DNA of 64,000 bases from NCBI GenBank assembly GCA_022578965.1, contig MU400548.1, positions 1-64,000 on the forward strand, given 5' to 3'. The position numbers were made by a program, and so were the translations under genes. The notes under the pieces were generated by a model. That model did no database searches. It worked only from the letters and a program-made list of their open reading frames with translations, and was not told the DNA's origin. The first letter of the stretch is position 1; each line of letters opens with the position of its first letter. Source of the DNA: Xylaria sp. FL1777 (Eukaryota; Ascomycota; Sordariomycetes; Xylariales; Xylariaceae). Shown here one piece after another: positions 26,602 through 38,700 of this stretch.

Positions 26602-29370
26602 AGTACTGCAAATTAACTAAAAATAAAGGCATTCTTTTTTAAAAGTTCTAAAAAGCTAATATTTAATACTAAAGCATATAAATAACTAGCATAAAAAATA
26701 ACAAACTTTAAAAAAAAAGCAAAAAAAAGAAAAAATAAGCATATATATATAAACTTAACTGCTAATTATAAAAAGCTTTTTTTTAAAAACTAATAGCTCT
26801 TTAAAAATAGCTTTAAAAAAAAGCTAATAATTATTAAGAATTTAAAGTATAAAAAATATTTAGCTTGCTAGCTTTTTTTATAGATTAAAAAACTAAATAT
26901 AAAGAATGTTTAGCTAAAAAATATATTACTTTTTTTAGTTAATATTTTTTTAAAATCTGTTTTAAAATTTTATTTTATATAAAAAAAAATAACTTTTATA
27001 AAAAGTTTGTTTTTTAAAAACTTAGAAAAAAGAAAAAAAGTAATACTAAAAAAGCATTTTAGCTATGCGTTCTTTAAAAATAGCAAAACTTGCTAAAACT
27101 TATCTTTAGATTTAATTTAATAAATATAAAAAAAAGCAATATATTTAATATATAAAAAGTATTATAATAAAAAAGCATTAAAATATTAATAGTTTATATT
27201 ATATATAATTTTAATAAAAGTTTTTTATATTTTTAACTTATTGTTTAATAAAAAAGCGCTTAATTTTTAGAAAAAAGCTTTTATAGCATACTTTGCTATA
27301 TAAAACTGCTTAATAAACGTAAATAAAACGCTATTTTATATGCTTAAACTAAAAACTAAATATTTAAAGGTATTTTTATAAGCTATAAACTAAATATTAA
27401 AATTTATAGCTATAAAAAGTCTTATAATATTAATATAATATTTATTTAAAATTAAAAAATACTATAAAAATAATAATTTTTGCTTTAATAAGTTTAATAT
27501 TACGTTTATAAAAAATTTAATAGTTTTAGTAATAAAGCTAAAACTACATAAAAAATAAAAACCTATAGTATAAAAACTAAATATTTAGCAGTTATTATTT
27601 ATAAAATCTTTAAAAAAACTATTATTAAAAAAAGCTTTAAATAATTATTAAAAAAATAATAACATAAAACATTTTAATAAACTAAAGCTTTATAATAAAC
27701 AAAAGCTAGCTTATTGTTTTTTATTAAATAAAGTTCTAAAAATAATATATAAAAATAATAAAAAGCAATAGCTAAAGATTTTTTTTTAAAATAACAAATA
27801 GCTACTAAAAAAACTTATTAGTATAAACAAAAGTATTTAAATTACTAAAAAAAGCTTGCTATTTATAGCTACTATAAAAATTTTTATAGAGTAAACATTA
27901 CAAAATAAAAAATTAAAGCTATTTATATTACAAATATTTTTATAAAGCTAAACGCTAAAAAATAACTAAATAAGCACAAAATAAAAGCTTTATTAAATAT
28001 ATTATTTTAGCTATATATAAATAAAAAAGCTAAAGCTTTAAAAATAAGTATTAAACTTAAGTATAGCTAGTTTATAAAAAATCTTTTTATAAATTAGCAA
28101 AATATAAAATAAGCTATAATAATTACTGTAACTTTTTAAATAAAATATTTTATAATAAAATATTGCTTAAATAATTATTAAATTATTATTTTTATTAATA
28201 TTATTTTAAAAGTAGTATATATTTTAAACTTTAAGTATACTATTAATAAAAATAATAAACAAGTTTTTTAAAGATTATAAAAGTATTAAATAATAAAGCA
28301 TTTTAATATAAAAGTTATATTAAGCTATTTTATATTTTTTTGTTTTTGTTAGCGTAATAACTATATATATAAGTTTATTAAAGCTTTATATTTATATTAC
28401 GTGTTTTATAACTTAATAAGCTAATATTTAAAAAAAGGTATTAATAATTAAAAAAATTATAAATAGCTTATTTAATTTTTAAAAGCAAACTTTAAAAAGC
28501 ACTTTAGCTTTAAATTATAAGAAAATCTACGTTTATTGCTTTTAATAAGCGTTAAACCTTATTATTTTTTAAAAAAACTAAAAGCAACTTTTTTTAAATT
28601 TAATAAATTAGCTTTTTTATTATTAAGCGTTAAAAATACATAGAGTAAAAAAAAAATGCTAAAAAAAAAACTAAAAGTTAATTGTTTTGCTTTTTTAGTG
28701 CTTTTTATTTTAAAGCATAAAAAGAATTTCTAGCAAAAAAAACTAACAATTATATTAAAAAAGTTTTATTATAAGCAATATAAAAACATTTTAGCAGTAT
28801 AAAGTTATTTTACTATAAATATTTTTATAAATATTCTTTTTTTTAAATATAGTAAGCTAAGTATAAAATTTAGCTAAACTTAATAGTTTAAAAAAAAAAA
28901 AGTATAAACTTTTTATAAGTACTTTTATAAAAAAAACGCTAAGTATTTTTAAAGGCTTTTATTTATATATTTAAATATATAAAAAGGTTAAAACTAGTTT
29001 TAATAAAGCTATAATACTTTTATAAGCACTAAAGCTTAAGCTACTTTTAAACGTAGCAAAAAAAATAAAAAAGAACTTATAAAATTAAATAAGCAAAAAA
29101 AAATAATATTAACTTTATTTAAAAAACGTTAATAAAAATAAAAAACTTTATAATTATAAGTATTAAAATAAATTAAAAATAGCTATATTTTAATAAAAAA
29201 AAATTAAAATAAAATAAAGTAGCTAAATAAGCTAACTAGCTAATTAAAATAAATTTAAGCTAAATTATATAATAAAAATAAAAATATAAATATTATGCTA
29301 AATTTTAAAATATAGATTTAACTATTACGCAAAACATCATAAAAATTAGCTATAGTTGCTTTATTTATAT
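26602..29370. other. AT-rich RIP-like stretch before the isochore border
   Basis: About 2.8 kb of AT-rich sequence shows no open frame of note and no recognisable domain. It has the same composition as the rest of the left half and stays AT-rich up to the repeat at 29,371. Confidence 0.65.
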
Positions 29371-29512
29371 TGTTAGATAGCCTTTTAATTAATCGTTTTA
29401 TTCCTTAATTCATACATGGCCTAATTGCTTAAATGCATAAGTTATAACTTATCTCCTTGCAATTGGAGTATTGTGGTAGATCTTGCGCGATCACACTGCT
29501 CCACTTCACTAG
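29371..29512. repeat. Better-preserved copy of the 142-bp LTR-like repeat, at the isochore border
   Basis: This is the partner of 6,850-6,991. It begins TGTTAGATAGCC and has CCACTTCA near its end, so TG and CA ends are visible. G and C are preserved at many positions where the left copy has A or T. Base composition changes from AT-rich to normal within this repeat, and normal fungal DNA starts right after it. It may be an LTR marking the outer edge of a composite, nested block of transposons. Confidence 0.75.
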
Positions 29513-29919
29513 GTACCTACGTATGTCTTAAGTATACCTACCTACCTACAACTGACTTTATTAAACTCAAGCAAGCTAGGAATTGTATAAGATCATGATA
29601 TTACGCCGAGCCGTGCTGATTCAACTCTATCCAGTTACCTAGTCTGGATGTTCTCATAATTTTATATGTATAGGTAAAGCATTGTAATAGTGACCTACCC
29701 AAAGTCATGATGACATGCTGGAGGTATGCGGGCTTGATATGAGTGGTTGGTCTTTGTGGGCACCAGGCGTTGTGCTGATATCATACATTTCGGCACTGTC
29801 GCCTTGTACCCTGTATAAGCCGTGTATAAGAGCGGCATCTCGCGTTCATCTCGAAAATCTCTGATTTTTTCTCCTAATCCAAAAATACGTGCTGCAACTC
29901 GTAAACTCTTGCTATTACC
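29513..29919. promoter_or_regulatory. Upstream region of the FMN oxidase gene
   Basis: These 407 bp of normal composition lie between the AT-rich block and the first cluster gene, so they must hold its promoter. A TACCTACCTACCTAC tract lies at about 29,537-29,550. I see no clear TATA box. Open frames on the minus strand here overlap the first exon of the plus-strand gene and are not supported. Confidence 0.4.
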
Positions 29920-31488
29920 ATGAGTGATCCGAACAACCCGAATATCAAGCGACGCACCACTCCGCAATGGGGCTTATACCAGCGGGAGCTCTTCTGGGCT
30001 CCCAACGAGGACAAACACCCTCCATTCAATACTGGTAAGAAGGACTCGTCAATCCGGTGCCCTGTACAATCACTAAAATGCATCCATATAGACCCCGACA
30101 AGCTCCGAGAACGTGCGAAGCAACGTCTGTCAGAGGGCGGCTGGTAAGACGCACCCCCTATCCTCACCCTATAATCTAATTTGGTGCATAATCCCGGGAT
30201 AAAACGTCCTTGTCACTCACAAGCATCAGGCACTACGCTTCTTGCAACGCGGGCCTCTCATGGACACACTACGCAAACCGTCAAGCATTCTACCGCCACC
30301 AAATCGTGCCGAGGATGCTGATCGACACGCAATCCCGAGATACGGCAACTACCATCTTCGGACATCGCGTGTCGGCACCCATCGGATTCGCTCCCATTGG
30401 AATTAACAGGATCTACCATCCGACGGGTGAGTTGTCGCCTGCTCGTGTCGCGGGGGAGTTCAATCTGCCGTACTGCTTGAGTTCCGCGGGGAGCTACAGC
30501 ATCGAGGCCGTGGCGGAGGCAAACGATGCGCTTGCCGGGTCGGGTTCAGCTACCAGTGCGGAGGGTGAGAAGAAAGACGTCAAGGGAGATGCGCAGAAAA
30601 AGGGGGTTCGCTTCTATCAGCTCTACTGGAGTCCTGACGACAACGTTACTCTGAGCATGCTAGAGCGCGCTGCACAAAACGGGTTCACGGCGTTGATCCT
30701 CACCACTGATACGTGGCAGCTTGGCTGGCGGCACGACGATGTGGAGAATGGGAATTATGCATTTTACCATGAACATGGGGCGGGTGATCTCGGCCTTAGG
30801 GACAAGGCGTTCAACGCGCAGTTCCAGAAATTGGGACTCGATGCCCAGAGAGACCCCAAGAAAGTCGGCGCGCAATGGATCGATGGGAATATATGGCATG
30901 GTCACTCATTCTCGTGGGACAGGTTGCCGTGGTTGATGGATAATTGGCGCCGAATTAGCAACGGAAAACCCTTCGTTCTCAAGGGGCTGCAAAGCCCAGC
31001 AGATGCGCGAAAGGCAGTGCAGATGGGTGTTGATGGCATTATAGTCTCGAACCACGCTGGCCGACAGGTCGATGGGGCCATTGCGAGCCTAGATGCGCTT
31101 GAAAAAATTGTTGATGCTGTTGGGGATAAGACTTATGTAAGTGGATTAGACTTATTATTACCCGATGTCTCAATTGGCATCAATAGCCACAATCGACACG
31201 ATACTTATATCGACCTAGATTATGTTCGACTCCGGTATCCGCGGTGGTGCAGACGTCTTCAAGGCACTTGCTCTCGGCGCGAAGTTTGTCTTTATCGGCC
31301 GTCTATGGGTTTACGCTTTAGGGTCTGGTGGTGAGGAGGGGGTCCGGCACGTTGTCAAGGGCCTCTTGGCGGACTTGGACATCTTAATGAACGTTGCAGG
31401 CTATCCGGACTTGAACAAAATTAACCGAGAGGCTCTAGATTCTATGCCTAAAGGTGCATATTTCCCATCTTCTCAGGAAATGGCTTGA
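29920..31488 (+). CDS. FMN-dependent alpha-hydroxy-acid oxidase/dehydrogenase (lactate 2-monooxygenase-like)
   Basis: The predicted enzyme uses FMN to oxidise a 2-hydroxy acid to a 2-keto acid, in some relatives with decarboxylation. Three exons (29,920-30,143; 30,230-31,136; 31,219-31,488) with GT-AG introns of 86 and 82 bp give 466 residues, near the usual fungal length. Family motifs are present. There is an N-terminal SEGGWHYASCNAGLSW block created by the first splice, FYQLYW, a DTWQLGWR block, and SNHAGRQVDG with the catalytic His near residue 349. FDSGIRGGADVFKALALGA then forms the phosphate-binding part of the FMN site. A charged Gly/Ser/Lys insertion (about 30,535-30,606) interrupts the early barrel. 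It is the first gene after the AT-rich border and is oriented away from it. A role in tailoring or in supplying an unusual acid is inference; the substrate is unknown, and it may be a bystander. Confidence 0.88.
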
Positions 31489-32355
31489 TTGGGGTTTGGG
31501 AGGATGACGTTATTGTTATCATGGAGCATGCTATGAGAGTTTTATGACGCCCAGAATACACTGGGGATCGTCTGGTGGAGGTATAATTTGGCACTTTATC
31601 ACTATAAAGTTCACCATTCATTACGGTTGATGTAATACCTACGACTAAATAGTCATATCTAGGACCCATTGAGGCGATCAGTCGTTTCTAAAAGCTCTTA
31701 AACGCGTTGTCCTGTCTCACCGGAATATTTCCCAATGGCGGTTAACAATGGGTTTTAAGTCGGGCAAAATGCCTTTTAATCCAGGATTAGGAGCTTCACT
31801 TGGAGAAGATATGCTCATGTATCTAGTAATAATTATGCGCTTTCAAGCTAAGAATAGGACGAAAACTAAATAAATCTGTAAAAACAGTGAGATGTAGACA
31901 GGGGTGAGGCGTAGGTAATGTGTGCGCGCAAGGGTCAATACTCCTAGCTGTTTGCCTAACGATACAGAATACACCACCTAATTAACTGTGCAGCTTTATA
32001 TTACATATGTCCCTACACGACCGATATAGACGTTTACTAGATCAATAGCGACATTGGTCCCATGTGATCCTATCTGATCCCATCAAGCACATAGAAATCC
32101 CGTCTTATAGTACCAATGTTCAAAGTCTACTACAAGTCTCTGGTAGCTTTGGCTTCTGGATCCAGCGATTGTAGTCCAAGAATGCCAGCACCGTCTCGGC
32201 TAGTTGTAAAAGGAACACTTTTCAAATCATACAAATTAGTAACATGCTCTAAATTCAGCAAGTAGGGACCCCACGTCTGCACGAGCTATGAACGCAAATG
32301 AAATGGGACGATTTTTGCCCTAATTTAGTCAAACAAGAGTAACTAAACTTTAAAG
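31489..32355. other. Intergenic region between convergent genes
   Basis: About 870 bp lie between two genes that converge, so this is shared 3' flanking sequence. Short open frames on both strands have no recognisable motif. I see no tRNA and no repeat. Confidence 0.5.
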
Positions 32356-33057
32356 CTACTCACTTGGAATGAGATTGTATTGCCACCCTCTCATAACATT
32401 GAGATGCCTCGCAATGTCCTCCCGGTCACGTGTCAGCTTCAGCCTAAGAACGGCAGAGAACCAGCTCTGTGGTGTCCAAGTATTCACGTAATAGGGGCTG
32501 CCGTTGAGGTTAACTGCCAAGGCCGTGTCGATCCTCTGGCCCGCCCGTGCATTCGTAACCGTGAAGACGTAGGTTAGCGCCGCACCGGTAAGGATCAGCG
32601 CCGGAACATTGAAAGACACCCAGAGGTAGTAGAAGTATCTGCTGAACTTTGCGAACTTTCCCCTCCGGTACTGGGTTAGGTTGCGCAGCCAGAGAGACAA
32701 GAACCCCCAGATCCCGATCACGATGAAGGCTGTAATGGCGGCACCGCTGCTCGTGTCAATCTGGTTGGATATCAAATAGAGGGGGAGTCCATAAAGATGA
32801 TGTCTGGATCCGTACGCGGTGAAGTGGAAGATCTTGTGTCTGACTGTATCGCTCAGCCAGGCGGTGGTGTTGCCAGCGAGGGCTATCTCGATGAGAGAAT
32901 CGAGCATGAGAAGCCCAATGGATAGCCTGAGGGCAATCGATGTTGCCGAGGGCATCAGGGGCGATCTTTCCACGTGGAAAATCATTGTATTGTCAATCCG
33001 TGGGTGGAGATAGAAACCAGACGAAATCCTAAGACGCCGTGGCTCGGGCGTACTCAA
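32356..33057 (-). CDS. Small multi-pass membrane protein of unknown function
   Basis: One uninterrupted minus-strand frame encodes up to 233 residues. At least three hydrophobic segments are visible: about residues 37-62 (IALRLSIGLLMLDSLIEIAL), 105-125 (AAITAFIVIGIWGFLSLWL) and 139-163 (FNVPALILTGAALTYVF). A weaker one lies near 88-98. A basic loop (YRRGKFAKFSRYFYY) separates the second and third strong segments. Later Met codons at residues 25 and 35 would also keep all helices, so the start is uncertain. I do not recognise the family. Some PKS-NRPS pathways that build strained polycyclic cores use small integral membrane proteins of unknown fold beside P450s. The position between the oxidase and the trans-ER makes a pathway role plausible, but that is inference only. 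Confidence 0.7.
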   Translation of the reverse strand: MSTPEPRRLRISSGFYLHPRIDNTMIFHVERSPLMPSATSIALRLSIGLLMLDSLIEIALAGNTTAWLSDTVRHKIFHFTAYGSRHHLYGLPLYLISNQIDTSSGAAITAFIVIGIWGFLSLWLRNLTQYRRGKFAKFSRYFYYLWVSFNVPALILTGAALTYVFTVTNARAGQRIDTALAVNLNGSPYYVNTWTPQSWFSAVLRLKLTRDREDIARHLNVMRGWQYNLIPSE

Positions 33058-34444
33058 TCTTTATTCAATGCCTCTGGCTGTTTAACCTTCACGGATAATG
33101 CAGGGGGGAGGTGTAAATCTAGGCTACCCCGACCTTCACATAGTGCAGCACGCAATAAACATGAAGTGCTAGAAAGTCATGATACCGTAAGGTATACTGG
33201 ATTTTGATTTCTAGCGTTTGAAGTCGACTGGATTTCCGACCGAGTTCCAAAATAGATGTTCACTTGTAAACAGCTAGGATAGAAATTGATTGCGTATCGG
33301 AAGATTTGAAAATCCAGCCCACAGTATTATTTTCAAATTGTGCTGCCGCCGGTGATGAAACGGAACACGATGTACTATAAGAAGTCTTTTCGAAAGTTCG
33401 CACACTGCAGTTGAACCGCCAATCCTTTGTCCGCCGGCCGCTGAATTGGGGTGCCTTTGACGTATTGTACACCGAACTAACGTCAAATGAATTAGTAGCT
33501 TCATATCTATCAGGAATATATTGACGCTATCACTCAGATCACGTAGCCGGGTTAAATCTTGTGACTCTATAAGAGTGAAGCCTTTTTTATATATTCACAC
33601 AACAGGTACTCAACTCTATCTGAGCAATGTATTGGTGCCGAGGATTTTATGATGCAGTATAGCCAGGGGCACTTATGCGCCACCCACCTAAACTTTAACG
33701 TATCACCTTATCACATCGGACGATTATTTTCAAAGAAGCTCGTTCCTGGTGCTAGACGACCGGACTTATGATCTACAAGGTACCCATGCTTTAACGTTTA
33801 TATAGATGCAAGAAGACGCATCTGGGTATCTTGCAGATGCAGAACTATCATCGACAATTGCTATTGAAATGCTCACAGAGGTATCAGAAATTCTTGACTT
33901 TATAGATCTAGGGATCAAATAATCGAGCTGAAAAGTATTGATATTAGAGTCCCTTAATCTAATACCTATAGCCAAGTGCTTCATATCATTGAAATCCTCT
34001 CTATGTTGAAGTAGAATAGAGAGGTTAAATGGGCCCAATTAGCCCCCAAGTAGATGATAGTTATACAGCTGGAATGAGGGTATAGCTATACCTTTTCCCC
34101 TTTTTCATACTTCCAATCGGCCAAGTGGTTGGTCTAAATTGTTAGAGGCCTTGCTGTACTCCGATTGGTTGGGGGTAGCTGCTAATGGTGCATTGATACC
34201 TCGGAGCAATGCGTGGGATCATGGCCAAGATAGGGGCTTCGGGTTGTTTATACAGCCTGCCTACATCATACTACTGAATCCAAAACAACACTTTCTATCA
34301 GTGATCATTCTCTAAAGTCGAAATACGGTGTCCTGGATGGCGCTTACAACCTGCCGCAATTATTGACTGCGTACCAGCACGTTTGACAGTAGATGAGCGT
34401 ATAGACCCTATTGAACAAGCTTTCCGGATTACGAAGTATTACTC
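33058..34444. other. Divergent intergenic region between membrane protein and trans-ER genes
   Basis: About 1.4 kb between divergent genes should carry both promoters. It is moderately AT-rich. Minus-strand open frames at 33,260-33,504 and 33,766-34,038 show no family motif and overlap in different frames, so I do not call them. No convincing TATA box or repeat stands out. Confidence 0.45.
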
Positions 34445-35551
34445 ATGACTGCATCGCTCCCTACAACGCAGAGTGCCATCGTGGCCGATGCCACCGGTGA
34501 TCTCATTGTTGCTCACGATGTCCCGCTGCCAAAACTAAAACCCGGCCTTATGCTCATCCGCACGGTCGCGGTAGCTGTCAACCCCGCCGATGTCAAGATG
34601 ACGGGCCCTATGGCAGCAACAGGATGCACCGCTGGTGGTGACTGCGCCGGCATAGTAGTGGCTATCGGACCCGGCGTGCCAGCCGGTCGGTTTGCAATTG
34701 GGGACCGCGTATGTGCACCCAATCTGTTCATGAACCCTCTGGAGCCACGCGACGGGGCTTTTCAGGAGTTCATTGGTGTTACCGCCGACTTCACTCTGAA
34801 GGTCCCTGATTCTATGCCGCTTGAGGAGGCGGCCGCGCTCGGCATTGGACTCATCACCATGGGTTACGCCTTATTTCGGTCTCTGGACATCCCGGGTCAC
34901 CCTGAACGACCAACCGAGAAGCCCGACGTCTTTGTTCTGGTGTACGGCGGCAGCTCAGCCTCGGGTACGTTGGCTATTCAGCTTATTCGCCGGGCCGGAT
35001 GCATCCCCATCACAACATGTAGCCCGAGGAACTTCGCCCTTGTGGAAGCCTATGGTGCACAGAAAGCATTTGACTACCACGACCCGACTTGCGCAGAGCA
35101 GATCAGGGCGTACACGGAAGATGCGCTTGACTTCGCATTGGACTGTTACTGCCATGCTTCTAGCATGGAATTCTGCTACAAAGCCATCGGTCGCGCTGGC
35201 GGCCGCTACACTACGCTTGAGCCGTATCCAGCCCACTTGCACAAACGTAAAAGGGTGAAGCCGGAGTGGCTGCTCGGCCCAGCGCTTGTAGGAAGGGAGG
35301 TGGGTTGGAAAGATCCATATCACATTAAGCCGGATCCGGAGTTGCGTGTTTTTGGTGTCGAATGGTTCAAAACAGCACAGCGTATGTTAGACAGAGGAGA
35401 GATTAAAGCGCATCCTATCCGCGTCGGTAACAAGGTCGGGCTCGGGGGCGTTCTGGAGGGAGTGGAGATTCTACGCCAGGGAGTTTTGTCAGGTGAGAAA
35501 CTTGTCTACAGAATGGGCGACTGGACGAGCACACCCGAGGTCAAACCATGA
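34445..35551 (+). CDS. Trans-acting enoyl reductase partner of the PKS-NRPS
   Basis: This 368-residue intronless gene is a medium-chain dehydrogenase/reductase of the LovC type. It acts in trans on the chain bound to a PKS whose own ER region is inactive, reducing selected enoyl intermediates with NADPH. The N-terminal GroES-like part includes AVAVNPADVKM, and the cofactor site reads VYGGSSASGTLAIQL near residues 165-179. TCSPRNF, YGAQKAFDYHDP and LDCYCHASSMEFCYKAIGRAGG follow the LovC pattern. The C-terminal LSGEKLVYRMG is characteristic. It is convergent with the synthase gene, with only about 235 bp between their stop codons. The function is secure from family and context; which rounds it reduces cannot be read from sequence. 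Confidence 0.95.
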   Translation: MTASLPTTQSAIVADATGDLIVAHDVPLPKLKPGLMLIRTVAVAVNPADVKMTGPMAATGCTAGGDCAGIVVAIGPGVPAGRFAIGDRVCAPNLFMNPLEPRDGAFQEFIGVTADFTLKVPDSMPLEEAAALGIGLITMGYALFRSLDIPGHPERPTEKPDVFVLVYGGSSASGTLAIQLIRRAGCIPITTCSPRNFALVEAYGAQKAFDYHDPTCAEQIRAYTEDALDFALDCYCHASSMEFCYKAIGRAGGRYTTLEPYPAHLHKRKRVKPEWLLGPALVGREVGWKDPYHIKPDPELRVFGVEWFKTAQRMLDRGEIKAHPIRVGNKVGLGGVLEGVEILRQGVLSGEKLVYRMGDWTSTPEVKP

Positions 35552-35786
35552 ACATGTCTCATACAATATTCCGAGTCAGGAAAATAATTAATCATTATCC
35601 AAAGTGAGGGTTTTAATCCTAACTAGGATTTATGTGACTGAGATGTGGAAGGTCTATATCACCTTTCTTAACTTTACCATATATTCAGATTGTCGTATCA
35701 GATTGTCAGATGTTTTTCGTATTATTCGTGGATTGTACATTTAATCAAGGATATATTTTTTCTTCCGTCTGTTCGGAAAGGTTTGC

Positions 35787-38700
35787 TTAATCAACCAGCT
35801 CCGGAAACAATATCATACCGGCATCATCGCTCACTTCATTCAAAAACCTCTCCAAAAAGGGGTTCAGTCCCGCCTTGGCAAGGGCATCAACCCAGTCACG
35901 CCAGGGCATCACTGTTGGTGCCTCGCCGATTAGTTCTTCTAGATATTTCTCCAGATGTTCAACGCTAACAACAATATCACCACTTTCATAGACGTAGCGG
36001 ATGCCACCTTTGCCGTGGTTTTCAAGGTGCCACGCAGACCTGGTTACTTCCTCCACAACTCTGCACGCCACAGTGCTTACATCCACGAAATCCATATGAC
36101 CCCGCCAGGTTCTGGCATTCGGTACTGCTTTGGCTTTCTGAGAGAACCGGATCACACTTCCCATCAGATCTGTGTCATGCGCGCCCTCTCCGGTTATAGA
36201 TGTAGGGCGATGCACTACGACAGGAATACCTAGCTCCTGGCTGGCGCGCTCGAGAAACACTTCGCTTGCCCACTTGCTAGATTTGTAGCCAAAGCCATTC
36301 AATTGGCGGCTGATAGGTGGGAAGGCCGACACTGACTTAGGACCCCAAGCAGTTGCCCTCGTTAGCTGCGTGACACTTGCCGTCGATATGTAATGTAACG
36401 GCACCCGACGCGGGAGAATGAGGCGTACGAGTTCTCGGGTCGATGCAAGATTTGTGTGGCGGAGGGTGTGGTACGATTCGAGAAAGGAGACGTTGGCTCC
36501 GCAGTGCACGACGGCAGATGCTTCGCCAAAAATGGCCGCTGCAGCACGATCCGACAATCCAACTTGCTTTGAACGCAAATCGCCGCGGTGTATCATTACC
36601 TTGGAGTCGCTGAAAAGCCCAGATAGCTCTTCTGCTGATTTACGGACTGCGATGCAGTGGACTCTGGAGATCCTGGGATCAGAAAGTAGTAAACTCAGGA
36701 TCTTTTGACCAAGAAACCCGGTAGAGCCCGTGAGGATGATGATTTTCTCAGGATCGGATACTTCTGGACTTTGTGTCCTTTCGCTGTTCATTCGCGACAA
36801 TGTAATCAAGTCGTTAGGCAACGCAGTCTCCTGCTCCCAATCGATGACTTCCGAAGCTGCTGTCCAGCCCCCATTTGACTGATCCCGAAGGGCCGTTGCC
36901 ATCTTTCCAAGCGTGCTGGACCCGAATAAATTCATTACAGGGATAGAGATATATAGTCTCTCCCGAATAAGTGATTGAAGGGTGAGGAGAGAGAGAGAGT
37001 TTCCCCCAGCAACAAAGAAATCCATATCGCGATTTCTAGTACCGTGCACGCGGATAACATCTGCTGGAATCACTTCTTCCCATAAGCGATATAACAAACT
37101 TTCAAACTCGTCAAGTCCTGAGACGGTTCGATTGCGCTCGGGGGGAACAAGGTCGGCAAGGGTCATATTGTCGATGGCCAATCTATCAACCTTGTTAGAC
37201 ATCGTCATCGGCAGAGAATCCACGACGATAGCAATCGTCGGGCGCATTATTTGAGGCAGGGGAAGGTCTCGCATAATATTTTGCACGAATGCGTCGTAAT
37301 CAAGCGCGAAGTCTTTACTCGATTCTTCTGCTCTGCCGTCGACCATGACCAAGAAAGCGGCTAAGAATTCCGGTGCTGATCCTGAGCCAACACGATGAGA
37401 TACAACTACCTGGCTTATGTTATCAGACACCGCTAGTATCGTGTTTTCAATATCTTGCAGGTCCATCCTCACTCCGCCTATCTTGATCTGTGTGCTGTCT
37501 CCCACTCGACCGTGCAAGATGAGGCGGCCCTGGGAGTCGAGGCAACCTCGATCACCCGAAGCATGAACGGACAGCCAACCGTTAGCTTCGAAGAAATTAG
37601 AAGCTTGGTCGTCGTGCATAAAGGCCGATGCCATGCACTCGCCCTGGTTGAGGTAGCCCTCTGCAACGCCGGCGCCCCCAATGACAACCTGGCCAGTCAC
37701 ACCAACAGGAACAGGCTTGGCATCAGTGCCAACTATACGTATCGAGTAGTTTGGAAGAGCTGAGAGAGTAAATACATCCTCTCCATACTCGGGTGAGGAT
37801 AGGGAAGGTAAGATGAGACGGTCTGCACAACCAATAGTCGTCTCTGAAGGACCGTACAAGTTAATCAGACGCATTTCTGGGTTGGCTAAAAGAACAAAGG
37901 CTTGTATAAGAGACTTGGTGACGGCTTCCCCAGCGGTAATGGCCATGCGCCACCGTGAAGTCGAAAGGGCGCGACCTTTGTCGCAACGAAACCAGGCGAA
38001 ATACTCTGTGGGGGTGGCGATAGTGAAGGTAACGTCCTCCTCTGCTACCAAACTACAGATGGCCGTAGGGTCCCCCCTTAGCTCTTCAGGCGGGACTACG
38101 AGATTGCCACCATAGCAAAGACATACTAGAATCTGGGCAATAGACAAGTCGAACGCGTACGAAGACTGTTGGAGGACGGTTTCGGACCCCAGCCCAAACT
38201 CCCAGCGCGGTGGGGCAAACTCGCAGAAGTTTCTGTAGGACATGTGTCGGAGGACCGAACCTTTAGGAGTACCAGTTGATCCACTCGTGTACGTTACAAC
38301 AGCGGCATCATTAGCTCTCCCGCGGAATGGCTGTATCACGTCTTCTTCGTCATCGGAGGGAATAATATCTGACACATTAAATATCGACGCTCCCGTGCTT
38401 TGCAGAAAGTCTCTTTCGGCGCTAGTCTTCGAATCAACTAGAATAAAGTGTGGCTTACAATCTTGAGATATTAACAGCAGACGACCGAGTCCTAACCGGC
38501 GTTCGAATGGAACACAGCATGCACCTGCGCGAAGGATACCGAGGAAGGAGTAGATCCACTCTGGGCCGGGCATTTGAAAAAGCCCTACACAGTAACCATG
38601 ACCAACGCCGAGGCGCTGCAACTTCGCTGCCACTTCATTTGTGCGCTTGGCCATTTCCCAATACGTAACATGGCCTCCGACTCCATCTGAAAGAGCAATT

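Noticed and set aside
29695..30167. Two overlapping minus-strand frames at the oxidase start
   Set aside because: They overlap each other and lie largely opposite the first exon of the FMN enzyme, which has clear family motifs.
33260..33504. Two overlapping minus-strand frames
   Set aside because: Different frames over the same bases, no motif, and no splice path to a neighbouring gene.
33766..34038. 90-codon minus-strand frame
   Set aside because: No family pattern and AT-rich intergenic context; could be an old fragment but not supportable.
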